Below the pieces are notes generated by a model. That model saw nothing but the letters and a program-made list of their open reading frames with translations. It was not told where the DNA came from and ran no database searches. A stretch of 7,235 bases of DNA from Verrucomicrobiota bacterium (GTDB lineage: Bacteria > Verrucomicrobiota > Verrucomicrobiia > Opitutales > Coraliomargaritaceae). Below are positions 3,729-7,235 of the stretch, one piece after another. Position 1 is the stretch's first letter, and each line of letters begins with the position of its first letter. The position numbers and the translations under genes were made by a program. The DNA lies in assembly GCA_027620575.1 (NCBI GenBank), contig JAQCDT010000062.1, positions 1 to 7,235 of the forward strand. Reading direction: 5' to 3'.

Positions 3729-5481
3729 TCGGTTAAGGTTGATTGTTTTTTTCATTCTTTTCGCCTTTTTAGTGCTGTGTGGGCGCTTGTTTTATTTACA
3801 TGTCATCGATAGCGAGCGCTTAAAGGGTTTTGCAGAGAATGTTCGAAAGTCGGTTCGGGTTTTGGCCTCACAGCGTGGTGATATTTTTGATGTTCATGGA
3901 AATATATTAGCTGCGACCCATAGTTCTTATACAGTGGGTGTGGATCCTAATTTTTTGAAGGAGGAAGATCGGACTAAGTGGGGGCATTTGGCGTTTATTT
4001 TGGGGATTCCTTATGCTGAGTTAGAGGCTGTTATGGAAAAGAAGGTACGAGCGAACAGTGGTCGTTTAATTCGTTGGGCTTCTTTGGCAAAGAATGTTGA
4101 TTTAAAGACCTATGAGGCGGTGATGAATTTGGGCATAACCGGTGTTTATGGAAATCGAAAGAATCAAAGGTTTTATCCAGGAAATGAATTGGCGTCACAC
4201 GTGATTGGGTTTGTGAATCATGAATCAGTTGCGGTGTCTGGGATCGAGGAAATGTGCGATTATTACTTGCGTGGGCAAGATGGATGGGTGGAGACAGAAA
4301 AAGACGGGCGGCGAAGAGAGTTAGCCCATAAGCGATCTCGTGAGATTTCAGAGGTGAATGGGAATAATGTCTATTTAACCTTAGATCAACGGATACAAAG
4401 TTCGGTAGAGGAAGTCATTGATGCCGTGGTTGAGCGGTACAATCCTGAGGGGGTGAGTGTGATTGTGAGTCGTCCGAGTGATGGGTCTATTTTAGCCTTA
4501 GCCAATTATCCAACCTTTGATCTGAATGAATTTTTTAATACAAAATTATATCCGATAGCGAATCAAAGAAATCGTGCGATTACGGATATCTTTGAACCGG
4601 GATCCACTTTCAAAATCGTACCTGCCTCGGGTGTTTTAAATGAATCTGAGGTTGAGCCAAAGGATATCTTTGAGACGGGCAAGGAAGTGGTGCTGTATAA
4701 CAATCGCAAGGTACGTCTGCCCAGTGATCATCATTTTTATGATCGTCTCAGTATGGCAGATATTGTGATTAAATCGAGTAATCGGGGTGCGGCGCATTTG
4801 GGAATGATTTTGGGCGAAGATCGTTTGTATACCTATGCCAAGTCTTTTGGTTTTGGGGAACGGACAGATTTGGGTTTAAGGGGAGAAATTTCAGGAACAC
4901 TGCATCCGATTAATCGGTGGGATGGATTGACGATCTCGAGAATGCCAATGGGACATGCTGTGGATGGAACGCCTATGCAAATTCATTATGCGATGAGTGT
5001 GATTGCAAATAAAGGGTTATTGATGAAGCCAAGGATTATCGATCGCATTACAGATTCTGAGGGTGCTTTACTTTTCGAATATCCTGCATTATCCAAACGA
5101 AGAGTGCTCAGCGAATATGTATCATTACAAATGGCAGATTTATTGGGTGAGGTGGTTGGAGATAGAGGGACAGCGAAGCGTGCAAGAATCAGTGGCTATT
5201 CAGTCGGCGGGAAAACAGGCACAACGCAAAAAATCATTAATGGTAAGTATTCAAGCGAGTCGCACGTGGCTTCTTTTTCTGGATTTTTACCAGTGGAAGA
5301 TCCTCAAGTCATTATTACGGTGGTAGTGGATGCACCCAAAGTCAAAGGTGGCACGGGTTACGGTGGAGTTGTGGCGGCACCTGCGTTTAAAGAAATCGCT
5401 GAAGATTGTATTCGGTATTTAGAGATTCGTTCATCTGAGTACGCTAAAGAATTGTTTGCGACACGAAAGGCAGAACAATAA
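3703..5481 (+). CDS. ftsI: Septal peptidoglycan transpeptidase (penicillin-binding protein 3, FtsI)
   Basis: FtsI cross-links septal peptidoglycan outside the inner membrane as the partner of FtsW. The 592-residue product has a short cytoplasmic N-terminus, a membrane anchor at about 12-32, the class B PBP dimerisation domain (RGDIFDVHGNILA near 54-66), then the penicillin-binding transpeptidase domain. All three catalytic motifs are present: STFK with nucleophile Ser301 and Lys304 (in EPGSTFKIV), SSN at 358-360, and KTG at 504-506 (GGKTGTTQ). No PASTA domain follows, and the length suits a Gram-negative FtsI. No Shine-Dalgarno precedes ATG 3703. The gene follows the uncertain 3496-3728 region and is 27 bp from murE, so probably in one operon with it. 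An orthologue of Spo-type class B PBPs is possible, but the position favours FtsI. Confidence 0.94.
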   Translation: MSQAFVSFNRLRLIVFFILFAFLVLCGRLFYLHVIDSERLKGFAENVRKSVRVLASQRGDIFDVHGNILAATHSSYTVGVDPNFLKEEDRTKWGHLAFILGIPYAELEAVMEKKVRANSGRLIRWASLAKNVDLKTYEAVMNLGITGVYGNRKNQRFYPGNELASHVIGFVNHESVAVSGIEEMCDYYLRGQDGWVETEKDGRRRELAHKRSREISEVNGNNVYLTLDQRIQSSVEEVIDAVVERYNPEGVSVIVSRPSDGSILALANYPTFDLNEFFNTKLYPIANQRNRAITDIFEPGSTFKIVPASGVLNESEVEPKDIFETGKEVVLYNNRKVRLPSDHHFYDRLSMADIVIKSSNRGAAHLGMILGEDRLYTYAKSFGFGERTDLGLRGEISGTLHPINRWDGLTISRMPMGHAVDGTPMQIHYAMSVIANKGLLMKPRIIDRITDSEGALLFEYPALSKRRVLSEYVSLQMADLLGEVVGDRGTAKRARISGYSVGGKTGTTQKIINGKYSSESHVASFSGFLPVEDPQVIITVVVDAPKVKGGTGYGGVVAAPAFKEIAEDCIRYLEIRSSEYAKELFATRKAEQ

Positions 5482-5508
5482 TATTAAAAAAAAATATTTG
5501 GTACAGAT

Positions 5509-7002
5509 ATGCGATTGAATGATGTATTGAGTGAAATTGATTGGGTGGATCAACAGCTGAATGGGGAAGTTGAGTTTTCTGCCATAATCACGGATAGCCG
5601 TAGGGCGGTTCCTGGTGGTTTGTTTTTTGCTATCAGTGGTTCACGGGAGGATGGTAATACTTATGTAGAAGAGGCAATGGCGAGAGGGGTTGTTGCGATT
5701 ATTTCGGAAGAACCTTTGGGAAAGCATTTTCCTTTTAATTTTGTTCAGGTGAGCGATGTGCGTTTGGCGCTCGCTAAAATTTCTAAGTTATTTTATGCGT
5801 CGCCTGACGAGGCACTGAATATTATAGGAGTTACTGGGACCAATGGAAAAACAACCGTGACCATGCTGGGGCAGCATCTGTTGGGAGGGAGTCAGTCGGT
5901 TGGATTGATTGGTACGATTCGTTATGATATCGGTAACCGAACGTTACCCGCTCATAGAACAACCCCTGAGTCGGTGGATTGTTTTGAATTGTTTTCTGAA
6001 ATGAAAGCATCGAATTGTACTGATGCATTAATTGAAGTGAGTTCACATGGAATTGATCAAAAGCGAGTGCATTTTGTTCAGATGGACACGGTTGTTTTCT
6101 TAAATTTATCCAGAGACCACATTGATTACCATAAGACATTGGATGCTTATTTTGAAGTGAAGCAACGATTGTTCACAGGTGTCTTGGGGACGAAGGCGAA
6201 GCGGGCCATTGTGAATTTAGATTGTGCGTATGGCCAAACGATATTGGAGACGATTGGTTCGAATTTAAAGTGCCTAACCTTTAGTGCGGATGGTCATTCG
6301 TCTGCGGATTTTAAAGCGACCTCTATTTGTTTATCTGCTGCGGGGACTTCTTTTGAATTATCGTATCCAGAGGGAAGTATAAAGGTGTCCTATCCTTTAC
6401 TGGGGAGGCATAATGTTGCGAATGTGTTGGCAGCTTTGGCGATTGGTTATGCTCAAGGGCGTTCTATGGACAATTTATTAGCGCAATTGAAATCATTTTC
6501 TGGAGTGCCTGGACGAATGGAACGTGTGGATGCAGGTCAGGATTTTAATGTCTTAGTCGATTATGCACATACGGGTGATGCGATTAAGCATAGTGGTGAA
6601 GTGATTCAAGAATTTACTGATGGGCAAAAAATCATTGTTTTTGGATGTGGCGGCAATCGGGATAAAGGTAAGCGACCCTTAATGATGCGAGCAGCTTTGG
6701 ATACTTCGGATGTGGTGATCGCAACGTCAGATAATCCACGTACGGAATCAATTGAGGCAATTTTTGAGGACATGAAGGCGGGGATAGAAAGTGAAGCAGA
6801 AGCGAAGCGGGTGATTTTCATCAAAGATCGCCGCAATGCAATTGCTTATGCATTTGAATTAGCGAAGCCTAAAGATTGTATATTAATCGCAGGGAAGGGG
6901 CATGAAATGTACCAAGAATTGGAGGGACGTATGATTCCTTTTGATGATCGAAAGATTGCTAAAGATTTAATTGAAAAACGGTTTGGTTTAGACCAACAAT
7001 AG
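5509..7002 (+). CDS. murE: UDP-N-acetylmuramoyl-L-alanyl-D-glutamate--2,6-diaminopimelate ligase
   Basis: MurE is a cytoplasmic ATP-dependent ligase that adds the third residue of the peptidoglycan stem to UDP-MurNAc-L-Ala-D-Glu. The 497 residues match the family's length. The N-terminal UMP-binding domain carries TDSRR (28-32). The central ATPase domain has the P-loop VTGTNGKTT (108-116), HRTTPE (149-154) for substrate, and YFEVKQRLF with Lys218 at the place of the carbamylated lysine. The C-terminal domain has DNPR at 408-411, the signature for meso-diaminopimelate; lysine-adding enzymes differ here. No Shine-Dalgarno is visible; a run of nine A (5486-5494) lies in the 27-bp gap after ftsI. 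murF starts 13 bp after the stop. Confidence 0.96.
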   Translation: MRLNDVLSEIDWVDQQLNGEVEFSAIITDSRRAVPGGLFFAISGSREDGNTYVEEAMARGVVAIISEEPLGKHFPFNFVQVSDVRLALAKISKLFYASPDEALNIIGVTGTNGKTTVTMLGQHLLGGSQSVGLIGTIRYDIGNRTLPAHRTTPESVDCFELFSEMKASNCTDALIEVSSHGIDQKRVHFVQMDTVVFLNLSRDHIDYHKTLDAYFEVKQRLFTGVLGTKAKRAIVNLDCAYGQTILETIGSNLKCLTFSADGHSSADFKATSICLSAAGTSFELSYPEGSIKVSYPLLGRHNVANVLAALAIGYAQGRSMDNLLAQLKSFSGVPGRMERVDAGQDFNVLVDYAHTGDAIKHSGEVIQEFTDGQKIIVFGCGGNRDKGKRPLMMRAALDTSDVVIATSDNPRTESIEAIFEDMKAGIESEAEAKRVIFIKDRRNAIAYAFELAKPKDCILIAGKGHEMYQELEGRMIPFDDRKIAKDLIEKRFGLDQQ

Positions 7003-7015
7003 ACGTGAAAAATTT

Positions 7016-7235
7016 ATGCGGTTAAGAGGGGAAGATTTAGCAAAGTGGACGGGTGGTTACTGGCACGGCGGTGTTCCTTCAACCGTTAAAGGTATTTTTT
7101 TTGATACACGAATGATCGAGCCTCAATCGCTCTTTATCGCACTGAGTTATGGGGTTCGAGATGGACATGATTTTGTTGAGGAGGCAGAGAATCGAAGTGC
7201 ATCTGCCTGCATGGTTGAAAAGGTCTTAGCTGTAG
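7016..7235 (+). CDS. murF: UDP-N-acetylmuramoyl-tripeptide--D-alanyl-D-alanine ligase, N-terminal part
   Basis: MurF adds D-Ala-D-Ala to UDP-MurNAc-tripeptide, the last cytoplasmic step in making the stem peptide. Only the first 73 codons lie in the window; the frame is open to the edge. The visible part is the Mur ligase N-terminal domain: MRLRGEDLAKWTGG, then FFDTR at 28-32 and LFIAL at 39-43 followed by GVRDGHDFVEEA (46-57), the substrate-binding pattern of MurF. The position directly after murE agrees. The ATPase core is missing, so the enzyme's completeness cannot be judged. No Shine-Dalgarno precedes ATG 7016. Confidence 0.9.
   Translation, partial: MRLRGEDLAKWTGGYWHGGVPSTVKGIFFDTRMIEPQSLFIALSYGVRDGHDFVEEAENRSASACMVEKVLAV

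Noticed and set aside
5480..5498. AATATT copies flanking a run of nine A between ftsI and murE
   Set aside because: It is an AT-rich intergenic spacer of 27 bp; AATATT is self-complementary and common in such DNA, and it lacks a terminator stem.
5831..6139. Open - strand frame of 102 codons inside murE
   Set aside because: It overlaps the MurE P-loop and substrate motifs in antisense; it is a shadow of a well-supported gene.

Overview
The window holds the 5' end of a bacterial division and cell wall (dcw) cluster on the + strand, with a divergent methionine/folate gene (metF) on the - strand. The dcw order mraZ, rsmH, ftsL-like, ftsI, murE, murF is the classical one. MurE carries the DNPR signature of meso-diaminopimelate-adding ligases, so the peptidoglycan should be of the meso-DAP type. 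The DNA is AT-leaning. Almost no start codon has a clear Shine-Dalgarno sequence; the ftsL-like gene is the exception. Together with the diverged, coiled-coil FtsL-like protein and the style of FtsI, this makes me lean towards a Verrucomicrobiota/PVC-type Gram-negative (perhaps Opitutae). That placement is an impression from protein style, not a measured one.

Layout. 1-68: start of an unidentified - strand gene running off the left edge. 69-332: non-coding, with a possible promoter for that gene and two weak hairpins. 333-1229: metF, - strand. 1230-1449: divergent regulatory region with a palindrome against the metF start, a possible small Cys-rich ORF, nested inverted repeats, a TTGACA box, and a four-repeat MraZ box with exact 10-bp period. 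1450-1917: mraZ, whose 3' end encodes a terminator-like hairpin. 1918-2162: gap with a possible 63-residue ORF and a TATAAT. 2163-3134 rsmH and 3131-3496 ftsL-like overlap by 4 bp. 3497-3702: about 200 bp in which two reading frames compete and the better-looking one has no good start. 3703-5481 ftsI, 5509-7002 murE and 7016-7235 murF (5' part) are closely spaced.

How it works together. MraZ is a DNA-binding repressor that in other bacteria recognises tandem TGGG repeats ahead of its own gene; the repeats here predict autoregulation of the cluster. RsmH methylates 16S rRNA. The FtsL-like protein and FtsI belong to the septal wall machine. MurE and MurF add the third residue and the D-Ala-D-Ala dipeptide to the UDP-MurNAc peptide. 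metF makes 5-methyltetrahydrofolate for methionine synthesis and is probably controlled separately through the palindrome beside its start.

Most of the window is conventional. The least explained parts are the spacers at 1239-1400, 1855-2162 and 3496-3728. I found no mobile element, CRISPR array, tRNA or rRNA.
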